A stretch of 57,828 bases of DNA from Cyanobacteria bacterium UBA3301 (GCA_002361485.1 DESZ01000003.1:1-57828); one strand, 5' to 3'; shown: positions 16,388 to 25,888, numbered from the stretch's first letter. The notes: generated from the letters alone by a model not told the origin. Made by a program: numbers and translations.

Positions 16388-17080
16388 ATGAAAAGTTCTA
16401 CGATAAGAAGATCGGCACTTTCAAAAGAATCTATGAATGTGATTGAACAGCTTTCAGGAGAAGAATTTGTCGATTACGCACATATAGAAAATGAAGAAAA
16501 TGATGCTCCGAACGAATATTTAAGACCGGAAGCAACACCAAAACCTGAACCGCGTAATACTAAATCGCAAGAAATAGATTTATTATGGCAGACCTTCAAA
16601 AGCGCACAGTTTAATACGAATTCCCCTTGGATGCAAATCGTCGGCGGGTTTTTATTAGGCTTATTCGCAGCTTTCCTAATCGTTTCAACTTTTTTGGTTT
16701 ATTCTGCCAACAAAACAGGCAATATAGTTAATTCAAAGCAAATTTTAATCAATTTCGGAAATTCTTCAAAATCGGTTGAAAGTGTTCAAATGAGCGAAGA
16801 TATAAGCGAAATTCAAAACCAAGAACAAACAACCGTAAATGAAGAAACAGAAGTTCAAAACCAAACTTCCGAAACGGAAAATACCGATACCGCAACATAT
16901 GATTATGCTCAAACTAAAAAATATACTATCCAAGACGGTGATACCGTTGAAGGCATTATAAAAAAATATTATGGGGCATATACTCCTGAAAGAGCAGAAG
17001 CCATAATGAAAGCAAACAATTTAACAAATCTTGATCATATCAGTATCGGACAGGTTTTAATAATTCCGATTGAAAAGTAA
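16388..17080 (+). CDS. Membrane-anchored LysM-domain protein
   Basis: 230 residues. An acidic, probably cytosolic N-terminal region (1-75) is followed by one transmembrane helix at about 80-108 (VGGFLLGLFAAFLIVSTFLVY), a flexible Glu/Gln/Thr-rich linker and a C-terminal LysM domain at about 178-228 (YTIQDGDTVEGIIKKYYG to IGQVLIIP). LysM binds N-acetylglucosamine chains of peptidoglycan, so the protein should tie the inner membrane to the wall. GH13 follows after 11 bases, suggesting an operon. Confidence 0.85.
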   Translation: MKSSTIRRSALSKESMNVIEQLSGEEFVDYAHIENEENDAPNEYLRPEATPKPEPRNTKSQEIDLLWQTFKSAQFNTNSPWMQIVGGFLLGLFAAFLIVSTFLVYSANKTGNIVNSKQILINFGNSSKSVESVQMSEDISEIQNQEQTTVNEETEVQNQTSETENTDTATYDYAQTKKYTIQDGDTVEGIIKKYYGAYTPERAEAIMKANNLTNLDHISIGQVLIIPIEK

Positions 17081-17091
17081 AGCGTGATTAA

Positions 17092-18618
17092 ATGAAAAAA
17101 ATCTTATTGATTTTCATATCATTAATATTATCATCTGCTGTTTATGCGGATGATAATGTTGTATGGAAAAACGACCTGCGTACAAAATTTTTGAATAATG
17201 AAACAGTCATTATGGAAGTCAACATTCGCTCAATGAATTCAAAAGATATTGATGGCGACGGGTTCATTCAGGAAGATAAAGGGGAAATTCGCGGAACTTT
17301 TTTAAACGCTATTGAAAGACTTGACGAATTGAAACGTTTAGGAGTAAATACCTTACATGTCCTGCCGATTACTCCGACAGGGAAATTAAAAGCTCTTGGA
17401 ACTGCGGGAAGCCTATATTCAACAGCGGATTTTTCATCATTAAATCCGGATATGTATGATAAAAATTCAGATTTAACGCTTGAACAGCAAGCTAAAAAAT
17501 TTATTGAAGAAGCTCATAAACGCAATATTCGAGTTATTGTAGATGTTCCTGCCTGCGGCTCTTATGATTTATTTCTGCAGAGACCTGATTTATTCGTACA
17601 AAATACAAACGGAGAGCCTGTTTTACCATCTGATTGGACGGATGTAAGATTACTTGCAACAGGTACTGAAGAAAAAGTCGATACGAACGTATATTCTTTA
17701 TACAAAAGTTTCGTAAAATATATGATTTCACTCGGAGTTGACGGAATAAGAGCAGATGTTGCACATTCAAAAACGGCACTGTTTTGGAAAGAATTAATTG
17801 AATATTCAAGAAAAAAAGACCCCGAATTTATGTGGCTTGCCGAATCTTCCGAAAATTGGCACGATGCAATATCGCCTTATGCTGTATTTACTCCGTATTA
17901 CAAATTGTTAGATGCAGGATTTGACGGATATTACGGTTCATTTTTTGACTTAAAAGATTGGAAAGAGGCAAAAGATTTATATAATCAAATTGCATTCACT
18001 CTTGGCGAAACAAAAAAATTTTCTCAAGCAAAAAGCGTTATTGGAAGCTTTACAACTCATGATGAAGTCAGCCCGATAATTTTAAAAGGGGAAGCTCTCA
18101 GTAATATGATGATTTGGCTCAATGCAACGTTGCCTGTTAATTCATATTTTGTTGACGGATTTCAAACGGGAGACGATTACACCTACAAAATGAGCAATCA
18201 CCACACTAAAACGACTAACACAGATGATGATATTTATTTTACACACAGAGGTAAAATAGATATATTTAATTTATCTCGCAAACCCGAAGGAAAATACCAA
18301 AATCTCAAACACGAATTTGTAATGGCAAACGATTTGAAACAAAGAATTTTACCTGTTTTAAATAATGGAACTTTTACCCCGATAAAAATAAAAAATTCAA
18401 ATGTTTTTGCATACTGCTTTGATTATAATAAACAAAAGGTTTTGACTATCGGAAATTTAAATTTTCACGGAATTGAAAAAGCAACAATAAAAATCCCTAA
18501 TTACATAAAAGGCTCTAATATTATTCCTGCTAAAATTTCCGTAATGCCTGCTGTTAAATCTGGGAAAATAAATATTACATTAAATGCGGGCGAAATTGTC
18601 GTTTTACTTTTTAAGTAA
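17092..18618 (+). CDS. Secreted GH13 (alpha-amylase family) glycoside hydrolase
   Basis: 508 residues with a signal peptide cut near Ala19 (ILSSAVYA). The TIM-barrel signature regions are: region II GIRADVAH with nucleophile Asp222; region III WLAES with acid/base Glu251; region IV FTTHDE with Asp324. All three catalytic acids are present. Region I is altered: DVPACG replaces the usual DVVxNH, so the substrate-site Asn/His are missing. A DIDGDGFIQ loop at 52-60 looks like an EF-hand calcium site. It should cleave or transfer alpha-glucans outside the cytoplasm; specificity cannot be read. It ends overlapping the convergent gene by 15 bases. Confidence 0.88.
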   Translation: MKKILLIFISLILSSAVYADDNVVWKNDLRTKFLNNETVIMEVNIRSMNSKDIDGDGFIQEDKGEIRGTFLNAIERLDELKRLGVNTLHVLPITPTGKLKALGTAGSLYSTADFSSLNPDMYDKNSDLTLEQQAKKFIEEAHKRNIRVIVDVPACGSYDLFLQRPDLFVQNTNGEPVLPSDWTDVRLLATGTEEKVDTNVYSLYKSFVKYMISLGVDGIRADVAHSKTALFWKELIEYSRKKDPEFMWLAESSENWHDAISPYAVFTPYYKLLDAGFDGYYGSFFDLKDWKEAKDLYNQIAFTLGETKKFSQAKSVIGSFTTHDEVSPIILKGEALSNMMIWLNATLPVNSYFVDGFQTGDDYTYKMSNHHTKTTNTDDDIYFTHRGKIDIFNLSRKPEGKYQNLKHEFVMANDLKQRILPVLNNGTFTPIKIKNSNVFAYCFDYNKQKVLTIGNLNFHGIEKATIKIPNYIKGSNIIPAKISVMPAVKSGKINITLNAGEIVVLLFK

Positions 18619-19752
18619 ATTTTCTACGAATTTTGAAATATCGGAAGCCTCGTTTGTTCCTTTGATGAATTCAAAATCGGAACAATATTGCTGCAATTCT
18701 TCTGCCATTTCACCTAAAAGACCGGGGATAATTATTTTGCGAGTATCTATTTTATTTTTTATATCAAGTTTTTCTAATGTTTGTTTTACAACTTCAGGGT
18801 TAAATGTTTCTGCGGACCAGGCTGTCAAAACACTCATTCCTTGCGCCGGAACGACAATTAAATACGACGGAACAGGTAACGATTCGAGTTCTGATGCCAC
18901 CGCATAATATGTCAGAGCAAAGTTTGTTGTCAAAAATATTATGGATGTCTTGTCAGGGTTATTAAATTCGTACAACCCCGAATCAACTTGCAGTGTCTTA
19001 TTAGGGTCTGTATAAATATTTTGACGAAGCATTATAAGACTTAATAAAGTATTTTTATCAAACGCTTGAAAGACTATCATATTCGCATATTTGCACAAAT
19101 AATAGCTTGCCCTTGCACACAGACTATATTCATCATCATTTCTCATAACAACGCAAGTCGGTGCGCTATAGTTTTCATCTTTTTCCAAAATAGCCCCGCG
19201 ACGAGTTTCAATAAGTTTGTCTTTTGTTGTTTTAAAATCTTGTTCTTCAATAATATTTAAGCCAAGAGTACTAAATTCTTCGAAAGTTATAAATATCGGT
19301 TTCAATTCCCCCCCCGACATATTCGCCAACAGGGAATTATCTTTTAAATTTTTTAAAATAATTAAATCAACTTTAAAGACTTCATTAGCCCATTTCAATT
19401 CAAAATCGCAAATTTCTTTAATTTTGCTTTTATAATCGTAAATTGAACAATCAACAACAACCGCCAGAGCTGTCGGGTTGTTAAATGTTTTTTCGTGGCG
19501 GTATAAAACATTTTCTCCGCCGATTTTTAAACCGTTTATTTCAATAGTTTTTTGCGCCTGCCTGATATTTTGCAAATACAAATCTTTTAATTCCTTATCT
19601 AAATAAGGGCATTTGTTAATTTCTATTTGCTGTTTTGCAAGCTTCATTGAAAAAATCATACAGGTCGGACAACCGCAATCTTTACAATTTGTGTGCTGAA
19701 GTTTTTTAGCCGCAGGAGTATATTTAAAAATTTGCAATCCTGATAATTCCAT
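18604..19752 (-). CDS. Corrinoid iron-sulfur protein large subunit (CdhE/AcsC-like)
   Basis: 382 residues, shorter than the usual ~445. The N-terminus binds a 4Fe-4S cluster: CKDCGCPTC plus Cys48 in NKCPYL gives the C-x2-C-x4-C-x16-C pattern. A TIM-barrel follows and the C-terminus is the cobamide-binding domain (PAQGMSVLTAWSA, KIIIPGLLG). In the Wood-Ljungdahl pathway it carries a methyl group on cobalt between methyltetrahydrofolate and acetyl-CoA synthase. Neither CODH/ACS nor the methyltransferase is near. Its ATG overlaps the stop of the small subunit gene by one base, so the two are translationally coupled. A role in methyl transfer to another acceptor, such as methionine synthesis, is inference. 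Confidence 0.85.
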   Translation of the reverse strand: MELSGLQIFKYTPAAKKLQHTNCKDCGCPTCMIFSMKLAKQQIEINKCPYLDKELKDLYLQNIRQAQKTIEINGLKIGGENVLYRHEKTFNNPTALAVVVDCSIYDYKSKIKEICDFELKWANEVFKVDLIILKNLKDNSLLANMSGGELKPIFITFEEFSTLGLNIIEEQDFKTTKDKLIETRRGAILEKDENYSAPTCVVMRNDDEYSLCARASYYLCKYANMIVFQAFDKNTLLSLIMLRQNIYTDPNKTLQVDSGLYEFNNPDKTSIIFLTTNFALTYYAVASELESLPVPSYLIVVPAQGMSVLTAWSAETFNPEVVKQTLEKLDIKNKIDTRKIIIPGLLGEMAEELQQYCSDFEFIKGTNEASDISKFVENLLKK

Positions 19753-20459
19753 TAAATTAACTCCTTAACTGTTTTTACGCCCTGTGCACTATTCATTACA
19801 ACAATATTTGCACCTGCAGCTATGGCGCCTGACGATGCACAAATTTCAAGCTTTACTCTTGCTTCATCAGAACCTGTTTTGTATTCTTTTGTTTTTACAA
19901 CTTCTAAAGCAGCTTCCGAAATTAACGGCATATCCAAATAAGAATCCCCTTTTTGAGCTTCTTGAATAACTTTTTCCATTATGCTGTAACCGTATTCATA
20001 ACCGTAACCTAATGCTCCGATATCTGTATTCATTATTATTTTTTCTGATGATAAGCCCAGTTTCATACATAATATGTTTAATTCTTTTGCAAGATTTATG
20101 TCAATAGGAGTTTTTAGAACCGCATAATGACCGCCCGAAATTACAGACGGTATTATATCTTTATAGTTTTTTTCGGTTACATAAGAAATTATACATTCTC
20201 TATCTAAAACCTTTATCAATTCAGGCAAAAGAATACAATCGACATCATCTTTTCCGCATCCGCAAATCATTAAAGGTTTCCTAATTTGAGGTAAAATATT
20301 TTTTAAAATTTCTTTTGATTTTTCAATATCCTCATCAAATTTAAGCGCTAAAATATCACAATCAATATTTTGCAGACTATAACAACTAAAATACGAGTCG
20401 GCTTCAAGCTGACAAGCAACCAATTTAGATTTCGTTGCAACCCTTATATTACTCACCAT
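19752..20459 (-). CDS. Corrinoid iron-sulfur protein small subunit (CdhD/AcsD-like), short form
   Basis: 235 residues against about 310 or more in acetogens. TIM-barrel strands match the delta subunit family: LMICGCGKDDVD, ISYVTEKNY, MNTDIGALGYGYEYGYSIMEKV and a C-terminal GANIVVMNSAQGVKTV. The N-terminal part of the family is shortened. It should form the heterodimer with the coupled CdhE-like product. No methyltransferase or acetyl-CoA synthase genes flank the pair, so an acetogenic role is not supported from this window. The ATG at 20459 has no strong ribosome site. Confidence 0.8.
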   Translation of the reverse strand: MVSNIRVATKSKLVACQLEADSYFSCYSLQNIDCDILALKFDEDIEKSKEILKNILPQIRKPLMICGCGKDDVDCILLPELIKVLDRECIISYVTEKNYKDIIPSVISGGHYAVLKTPIDINLAKELNILCMKLGLSSEKIIMNTDIGALGYGYEYGYSIMEKVIQEAQKGDSYLDMPLISEAALEVVKTKEYKTGSDEARVKLEICASSGAIAAGANIVVMNSAQGVKTVKELI

Positions 20460-20495
20460 AATTTTCGTACCATTATTTTTCTACTTATCTCTCAA

Positions 20496-20501
20496 ATTAT
20501 A
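20496..20501 (-). promoter_or_regulatory. Extended -10 promoter of the corrinoid protein pair
   Basis: On the minus strand TGG-TATAAT is an extended -10 with a perfect hexamer. It lies about 37 bases before the ATG at 20459. Confidence 0.55.
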
Positions 20502-20509
20502 CCAATCTT

Positions 20510-20944
20510 TTAGTCATTTTGCTGATTTGAAGCCTGATTTGTGCTGCAAACTAATGAATATAAATATTCTCCATTAGTATCCGGGACTACGCTCCCCCAC
20601 TCCAAATATAGTTCCTTATCATAAATACTAGTATTTTTTGTATCATATAAAGCCGAATGTTTAGTTGCAATTTCCCTTCTTGAGCAATTTACTACATGTT
20701 GTGACATAGAATACCACAACTTTTTATTTAGCATTTTTTCCAAATTTGTCCAAAATTCACTTTTGTCATTCAAATTTTTTATCCATACAGAATACAAGAC
20801 ATCATCAGCATATAGTCCAATGGTATTATATTCATTTATACTTGATAAATCCATATAATCTTTTTCGCTGATTTGAACCCAATCTGATGCAAAAGCAGGT
20901 AACATTGTAAATAAAAGGAATATTATAATTATATTCTTTTTCAT
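20510..20944 (-). CDS. Small secreted protein resembling surface-adhesin E domain proteins
   Basis: 144 residues with a signal peptide (FLLFTMLPAFA) cut near residue 19. The mature part begins DWVQISEKDYMDLSSI. It carries a cysteine in VNCSRRE and another in YSLVC, and a W-x-x-VVPDTNGE stretch. This order is like the Haemophilus surface-adhesin E-like domain found in many small periplasmic proteins. The two cysteines may form a disulfide. The function is unknown. It is downstream of ftsH with a gap of 20 bases and could share its transcript. Confidence 0.65.
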   Translation of the reverse strand: MKKNIIIIFLLFTMLPAFASDWVQISEKDYMDLSSINEYNTIGLYADDVLYSVWIKNLNDKSEFWTNLEKMLNKKLWYSMSQHVVNCSRREIATKHSALYDTKNTSIYDKELYLEWGSVVPDTNGEYLYSLVCSTNQASNQQND

Positions 20945-20964
20945 AATTCTATCCTGCTATTTTT

Positions 20965-22875
20965 TTATGACAAACCGCGGCTGTTTTTTACGCGTTCCAT
21001 GATTTCTTCAAATTCTTTTTCGTCAATCGTTTCTTTGTCTAAAAGTTCTTTAGAAATAGCTTCCAACATATCACGATTTTCGGTTAAGAGTTTTTTAGCT
21101 AATTCATAGCGTTCATCAACAATTGATTTAATTTCTTCGTCAATTTCGTATGCTACTTGTTCAGAATAATCTCTTTGATGTCCGAAGTCTCTGCCCATAA
21201 ATACATTCTCGCGATTTTTACCGTAAGCCATAGGGCCTAATTTTTCTGACATACCCCACGCAGTAACCATTTTACGTGCCATATCCGTTACATTGATTAA
21301 ATCTTGAGAAGCACCTGTTGATATTTCATTTTTGCCGTATACAATTTCTTCTGCGGCGCGTCCGCCTAAAGATACCGCGATTTTAGCTAACAATTTGGCT
21401 TTGCTTACATGAACGCTTTCATCTTTCGGCCTTGTCCAGGTAACTCCCAATGCCATTCCGCGAGGGATTATGGAAACCTTGTGAAGTTCATTTGCATCAG
21501 GCAACAATTTATCTATCAATGCGTGTCCGACTTCGTGATATGAAGTTAATTCTTTATCTTTATCGGTCATTACTTTGCTTTTCTTTTCAACACCTGCAAT
21601 TACACGGTCAATAGAAGAATCAACATCATCCATAGAAATTTTATCTTTACCGTTACGAGCCGCTAACAGTGCCGATTCATTCAATAAATTCTGCAAATCT
21701 GCACCCGTAAAACCAGGAGTTCTTTTTGCTAAAACTTTTAAATCAACATCGGAATCTAACTTTTTATTCTTTGCATGAACTTCTAAAATCTGTTCTCTGC
21801 CCTTAACGTCAGGAGCATTTATATAAATCTGTCTGTCAAATCTTCCCGGTCTTAAAAGGGCATTGTCTAAAATATCAGGTCTGTTCGTTGCCGCAATAAC
21901 GATAATATTAGTGTTAGCATCAAACCCATCCATTTCAACCAACAATTGGTTCAAAGTTTGTTCTCTTTCATCGTGACCGCCGCCAAGTCCTGCTCCGCGT
22001 TGACGTCCGACGGCATCTATTTCATCAATAAATATTATACAAGGTTGATGTTTTTTAGCCTGTTCAAACAAATCACGAACACGACTTGCGCCGACACCGA
22101 CAAACATTTCAACAAAGTCAGAACCTGATATTGAGAAGAACGGTACATTAGCTTCACCTGCTACAGCTTTTGCCATCAAGGTTTTACCTGTCCCGGGAGG
22201 TCCGACAAGCAACACTCCTTTAGGAATCTTTGCGCCCAACTTCATATATTTTTCGCCGTTTTTCAAGAAGTCGACGATTTCTTCAAGTTCTTTTTTCTCC
22301 TCATCAATCCCTGCAACATCTTTGAATGTTGTTTTAACTTTTGAATCTAAAAGCATTTTTGCTTTACTTTTGCCAAACGACATTGCCTGCGCGCCGCCCG
22401 ATTGAATTGCTTTTAACATTAAACCTAAAGAGATTATTGCAAATAGAACAATTAAAAATGTTCCGATATTGCCTAAAAGTTGATTTGATTCCGGAGCTTT
22501 TTTTACCGTAATATCTGCGCCCGAATTATTTAATTTTTCTATTAAAGTTTCATCATTTACGGGAATTTGCACCTTGTATTGGAATAAAGGAGTCTGCACA
22601 TTTTGCCCGTCAGGAATTAAAAACGGTGAATTGGTATTTAATCCATCCTGAACCTTCGATTTTGCAGGTTTTGGCTGGTCTTTCGGTATTGCAATCAACA
22701 TATCGTCATACTTTTCTATTTTAGAAAACTCATTATTGTTTAATCTTTGCAAAAAATTAGAATATGAAATTTCCGAAGTATTAGTTGATGGACCTGTCAT
22801 AAAAATTGTTGAAATAAATACAACAACAATTATAGCCAAAATTACATACATACCCGTTGACTGACTTTTATTCAT
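20965..22875 (-). CDS. ftsH: ATP-dependent zinc metalloprotease FtsH
   Basis: 636 residues. It has an N-terminal transmembrane helix (about 9-27), a periplasmic domain (28-135), a second helix (136-156), then the AAA domain with Walker A GPPGTGKT (225-232), Walker B IIFIDEID and the second region of homology. The peptidase domain has the zinc motif HEVGH (447-451), where most relatives have HEAGH. It is a membrane-bound hexamer that degrades damaged membrane proteins and short-lived regulators. GAAAGG precedes the ATG, and a TATAAT lies at 22914-22919 on the minus strand. Confidence 0.97.
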   Translation of the reverse strand: MNKSQSTGMYVILAIIVVVFISTIFMTGPSTNTSEISYSNFLQRLNNNEFSKIEKYDDMLIAIPKDQPKPAKSKVQDGLNTNSPFLIPDGQNVQTPLFQYKVQIPVNDETLIEKLNNSGADITVKKAPESNQLLGNIGTFLIVLFAIISLGLMLKAIQSGGAQAMSFGKSKAKMLLDSKVKTTFKDVAGIDEEKKELEEIVDFLKNGEKYMKLGAKIPKGVLLVGPPGTGKTLMAKAVAGEANVPFFSISGSDFVEMFVGVGASRVRDLFEQAKKHQPCIIFIDEIDAVGRQRGAGLGGGHDEREQTLNQLLVEMDGFDANTNIIVIAATNRPDILDNALLRPGRFDRQIYINAPDVKGREQILEVHAKNKKLDSDVDLKVLAKRTPGFTGADLQNLLNESALLAARNGKDKISMDDVDSSIDRVIAGVEKKSKVMTDKDKELTSYHEVGHALIDKLLPDANELHKVSIIPRGMALGVTWTRPKDESVHVSKAKLLAKIAVSLGGRAAEEIVYGKNEISTGASQDLINVTDMARKMVTAWGMSEKLGPMAYGKNRENVFMGRDFGHQRDYSEQVAYEIDEEIKSIVDERYELAKKLLTENRDMLEAISKELLDKETIDEKEFEEIMERVKNSRGLS

Positions 22876-22946
22876 TTAAAATAACCTTTCAAAAATGTAA
22901 TTAACGCAATCTGATTATATCCTAAACAGAACAAAAAATAAATATA

Positions 22947-24194
22947 TTATACGGCACTAATATAAGCTTCAATATCTTCATCCGTTATCATTTCTGTTGC
23001 GGCAACAAGAATTCTGTTCTCATCCAATTTTATTCCGCCCAAAATTCCGTTTTTATCAAGTTTACTCAAGAAATCAGCCGAATTCCCAACATTTACAACA
23101 AATTCGTTAAAGAAATTTTTATTCAAAACTTTATAACCTTTTTGAGTAAGCTTATCGGCAAGCTTGTGAGCATTGGAAGCAGAAAGTGCGCCTGCCTGAT
23201 AAAAACCTTCTTCGCCCATAACAGACAAATAAAGAGTTGCACAAAGTCCAACTAACGCTTGATTAGAACAAATGTTACTTGTTGCTTTCTCACGTTTAAT
23301 ATGCTGTTCGCGAGTCTGAATAGTAAGACAAAACGCCTGTTTACCATCCTTATCAACAGTTCTGCCGGCTAATCTGCCAGGTAATTGGCGCATAAATTTC
23401 TCTTTGCAAGCCACAAATCCTGCACTCGGCCCGCCGAAATTCATCGGTATACCCAGAGTTTGAATGTCACCTACAACAATATCCGCGCCATATTCAGACG
23501 GCGGTTTTAGTATTGATAATGTCGAAACATCAACACAAACGACAAGCAAACAATCATCAGATTTTTTAGGTTCAATTATCTCACCGTAATAATCGGGGGT
23601 TTGCACCAAAACACAAGCATAATCCGAGGCTTGCGCAGGAACTTCATCCTCCCAATCCACTTCAATATTTTGTGAATAAGTATACGTTTCAATAACTTTT
23701 TTATATTCCGGATTTAAAGAATTTAAAACACAGACCTTATATTTTTTTGCAATTCTGCAAGCCATTAAAATAGCTTCTGCGCATGCTGTTCCTCCGTCAT
23801 AAACCGTAGCGTTTGAAATATCCATGCCTGTTAATCGGCAAATCATTGTCTGGAATTCGTACATAACCTGTAATGTACCTTGCGAAATTTCAGGCTGATA
23901 CGGTGTATAAGCCGTATTAAATTCAAATCTGTTTGCAACCTGACCAATACATGCCGGAACGAATTTGTTATAAATTCCTCCACCCATAAAATTCACGTAT
24001 TCAGACTTATTTTCTTTAGCGAGTTTTTTTACCTTGCGTTGAGTTTCTAACTCACTCAATCCTTCAGGCAAATCAAGTGATTTCATCCTGATACTTTCGG
24101 GAATCTGCTTAAATAAATCTTCTACATTGCGAATTCCGACGGTTTCGCACATTTGTTTTATTGTTTCATCATTATGTACTAAAAAGTTCTTCAT
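22947..24194 (-). CDS. gcvPA: Glycine dehydrogenase (decarboxylating) subunit 1
   Basis: 415 residues, the N-terminal-type half of the split P-protein. Recognisable parts are PYQPEISQGTLQVMYEFQTM, YDGGTACAEA, GGPSAGF, LPGRLAGRTVD and TREQHIKREKATSNICSNQAL. With subunit 2, which holds the PLP lysine, it decarboxylates glycine and passes aminomethyl to lipoyl-GcvH. It is third in gcvT-gcvH-gcvPA, starting two bases after gcvH stops. The expected gcvPB is not downstream: ftsH follows instead. A separate gcvPB elsewhere is likely, since gcvPA cannot work alone. Confidence 0.95.
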   Translation of the reverse strand: MKNFLVHNDETIKQMCETVGIRNVEDLFKQIPESIRMKSLDLPEGLSELETQRKVKKLAKENKSEYVNFMGGGIYNKFVPACIGQVANRFEFNTAYTPYQPEISQGTLQVMYEFQTMICRLTGMDISNATVYDGGTACAEAILMACRIAKKYKVCVLNSLNPEYKKVIETYTYSQNIEVDWEDEVPAQASDYACVLVQTPDYYGEIIEPKKSDDCLLVVCVDVSTLSILKPPSEYGADIVVGDIQTLGIPMNFGGPSAGFVACKEKFMRQLPGRLAGRTVDKDGKQAFCLTIQTREQHIKREKATSNICSNQALVGLCATLYLSVMGEEGFYQAGALSASNAHKLADKLTQKGYKVLNKNFFNEFVVNVGNSADFLSKLDKNGILGGIKLDENRILVAATEMITDEDIEAYISAV

Positions 24195-24196
24195 AT

Positions 24197-24574
24197 CTAT
24201 TCCACTTCCACTTTGTAATCATTATAAGACATTAAATCTTGAGAATCTGCTTCTGCATCGTTAGCTTCGATTTTTACAAGCCATCCTCCTTCAAACCAAT
24301 CTTCATTAAGTTTTTCAGGGGCGTCAATCAATTCTTCATGGATTTCAGCAATTTTCCCCGATATTGGCATATATATTTCGGAAGCAGCCTTTACAGATTC
24401 TATATTTGCAAAAGTTTCGCCTTTTGAAAACTCGCTGCCTACTTCAGGCAATTCCAAAAATACGATATCTCCCAATTGTTCAACCGCATAGTCGGTTAAG
24501 CCGATTACATACTTATCACCATCTTTTACAATGTATTCGTGTGATTTTGAACATAACATATCATCTTTATTCAT
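24197..24574 (-). CDS. gcvH: Glycine cleavage system H protein
   Basis: 125 residues, a normal length. The lipoylated lysine is Lys62 in ETFANIESVKAASEIYMPISG-type sequence. The fold ends with EDWFEGGWLVKI. It is the lipoyl shuttle between P, T and L proteins. It stands between gcvT (20-base gap) and gcvPA (2-base gap) in one operon. A lipoate attachment enzyme is not in the window. Confidence 0.97.
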   Translation of the reverse strand: MNKDDMLCSKSHEYIVKDGDKYVIGLTDYAVEQLGDIVFLELPEVGSEFSKGETFANIESVKAASEIYMPISGKIAEIHEELIDAPEKLNEDWFEGGWLVKIEANDAEADSQDLMSYNDYKVEVE

Positions 24575-24594
24575 TTTTATACTCCTTAATTAAT

Positions 24595-25695
24595 CTATAC
24601 TCTATTCCTTTTTAATATAAACGGTCTTTTTACAACCTTTGCGTTATGCAATTTATCTCTTATCATAATTTGTATGATTGCGCCATTGCATATTTCCGAA
24701 AGATTTTTTACATACCCTAAACCGATATTTTTACCTGTCGTCGGGGAAACACATCCGCTTGTAACCTGTCCGATTTTTTCTTCATTATAATAAATATCGT
24801 AACCGTGACGCGCAATATTTCTGTCTTCCATAACAAAACCGATAAGTCTGCGCTCAACCCCTTTGGATATTTGTTCCATTATAACTTCTTTACCGTTGTA
24901 ATCGCACTCTTTATCCTGAGGAATTGACCAAATCAAATCCGCTTCGACAGGTGTTGTTGTTTCATCCAAATCGTTGCCGTACAAATGTAAACCGGCTTCA
25001 AGACGCAAAGTATCTCTTGCACCGAGTCCGATTGGTTTTATTCCAAACTCTTTTCCACGTTCCAAAACTCTGTTCCATAAAAATTCAACATGCTCATTTT
25101 CTACAAGAAGCTCAAATCCGTCTTCTCCCGTGTAACCTGTTCTTGCAACAAGCAATTTCAAACCTTCTATTTTAGCAGGCTTTATGGTAAAAGATTTTTG
25201 TTCGGTTATATCATAACCCATCTTACGCATTAATGTAATAGCTTTCGGCCCTTGAATTGCCAAAAGCGAATAATTATGTGATTGATTATCTATGTTTACA
25301 TCAAAACCTTTTTTATTCTTTGCAAACCAATTTATATCCTCATCAACTCTTGAAGCGTTACATATAATCAAATAACTCTCTATTCCCAATTTATATATAA
25401 TAAGATCATCAATTAAACCGCCATCTTCCTTTGTCAATTGACAATAAACAGCCTTCTCGTATTTTAATTTAGAGATATTCTGTGGGACAATTTTATCCAA
25501 AAATTCCGTAGAATCTTTACCTGTAATAAACACTTCTCCCATATGAGAGACGTCAAAAATACCGACATTTTCACGAACGGTATTATGTTCCTCTATAATT
25601 GATGTATATTGAACAGGCATATGCCAGCCTGCAAAATCAACCATCTTTGCACCTAAAGCAATATGTTGTTCATGTAAATATGTTTCTTTAACCAT
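24595..25695 (-). CDS. gcvT: Aminomethyltransferase (glycine cleavage T protein)
   Basis: 366 residues, full length. The family marks are MVDFAGWHMPVQY, FDVSHMGEV, the folate-site ARTGYTGEDGFE and GLGARDTLRLEAG. It transfers the methylene group from aminomethyl-GcvH to tetrahydrofolate and releases ammonia. It is the first gene of gcvT-gcvH-gcvPA and has its own upstream promoter (25745-25773). No glycine riboswitch is evident in the 226-base upstream gap. Confidence 0.97.
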   Translation of the reverse strand: MVKETYLHEQHIALGAKMVDFAGWHMPVQYTSIIEEHNTVRENVGIFDVSHMGEVFITGKDSTEFLDKIVPQNISKLKYEKAVYCQLTKEDGGLIDDLIIYKLGIESYLIICNASRVDEDINWFAKNKKGFDVNIDNQSHNYSLLAIQGPKAITLMRKMGYDITEQKSFTIKPAKIEGLKLLVARTGYTGEDGFELLVENEHVEFLWNRVLERGKEFGIKPIGLGARDTLRLEAGLHLYGNDLDETTTPVEADLIWSIPQDKECDYNGKEVIMEQISKGVERRLIGFVMEDRNIARHGYDIYYNEEKIGQVTSGCVSPTTGKNIGLGYVKNLSEICNGAIIQIMIRDKLHNAKVVKRPFILKRNRV

Positions 25696-25744
25696 TTTTA
25701 TATCCCCTTGGCTTAATCTGTTTAATACTTAGCCCCCTATATCT

Positions 25745-25773
25745 ATTCTGTACATAAATCATATTCTTGTCAA
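25745..25773 (-). promoter_or_regulatory. Promoter of the gcvT-gcvH-gcvPA operon
   Basis: On the minus strand TTGACA (25768-25773) and CAGAAT (25745-25750) are 17 bases apart. The leader is about 40 nt; AAGGGGA precedes the gcvT ATG. Confidence 0.65.
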
Positions 25774-25888
25774 TGAATTATTGAGATAGTTAAAGTTGAC
25801 TTTTTACGACTTATCCTTAAACAAAAAATGGGAAATATCAATCCAAAGACTGACTACATTTTCCCTAAAATATGGTACAAGTAGAGTG

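Noticed and set aside
25829..25888. Possible 18-codon ORF starting MGNINPKTDY before the TPR gene
   Set aside because: No ribosome site, and it lies upstream of and across the likely promoter. No alternative RNA folds suggest a leader peptide.
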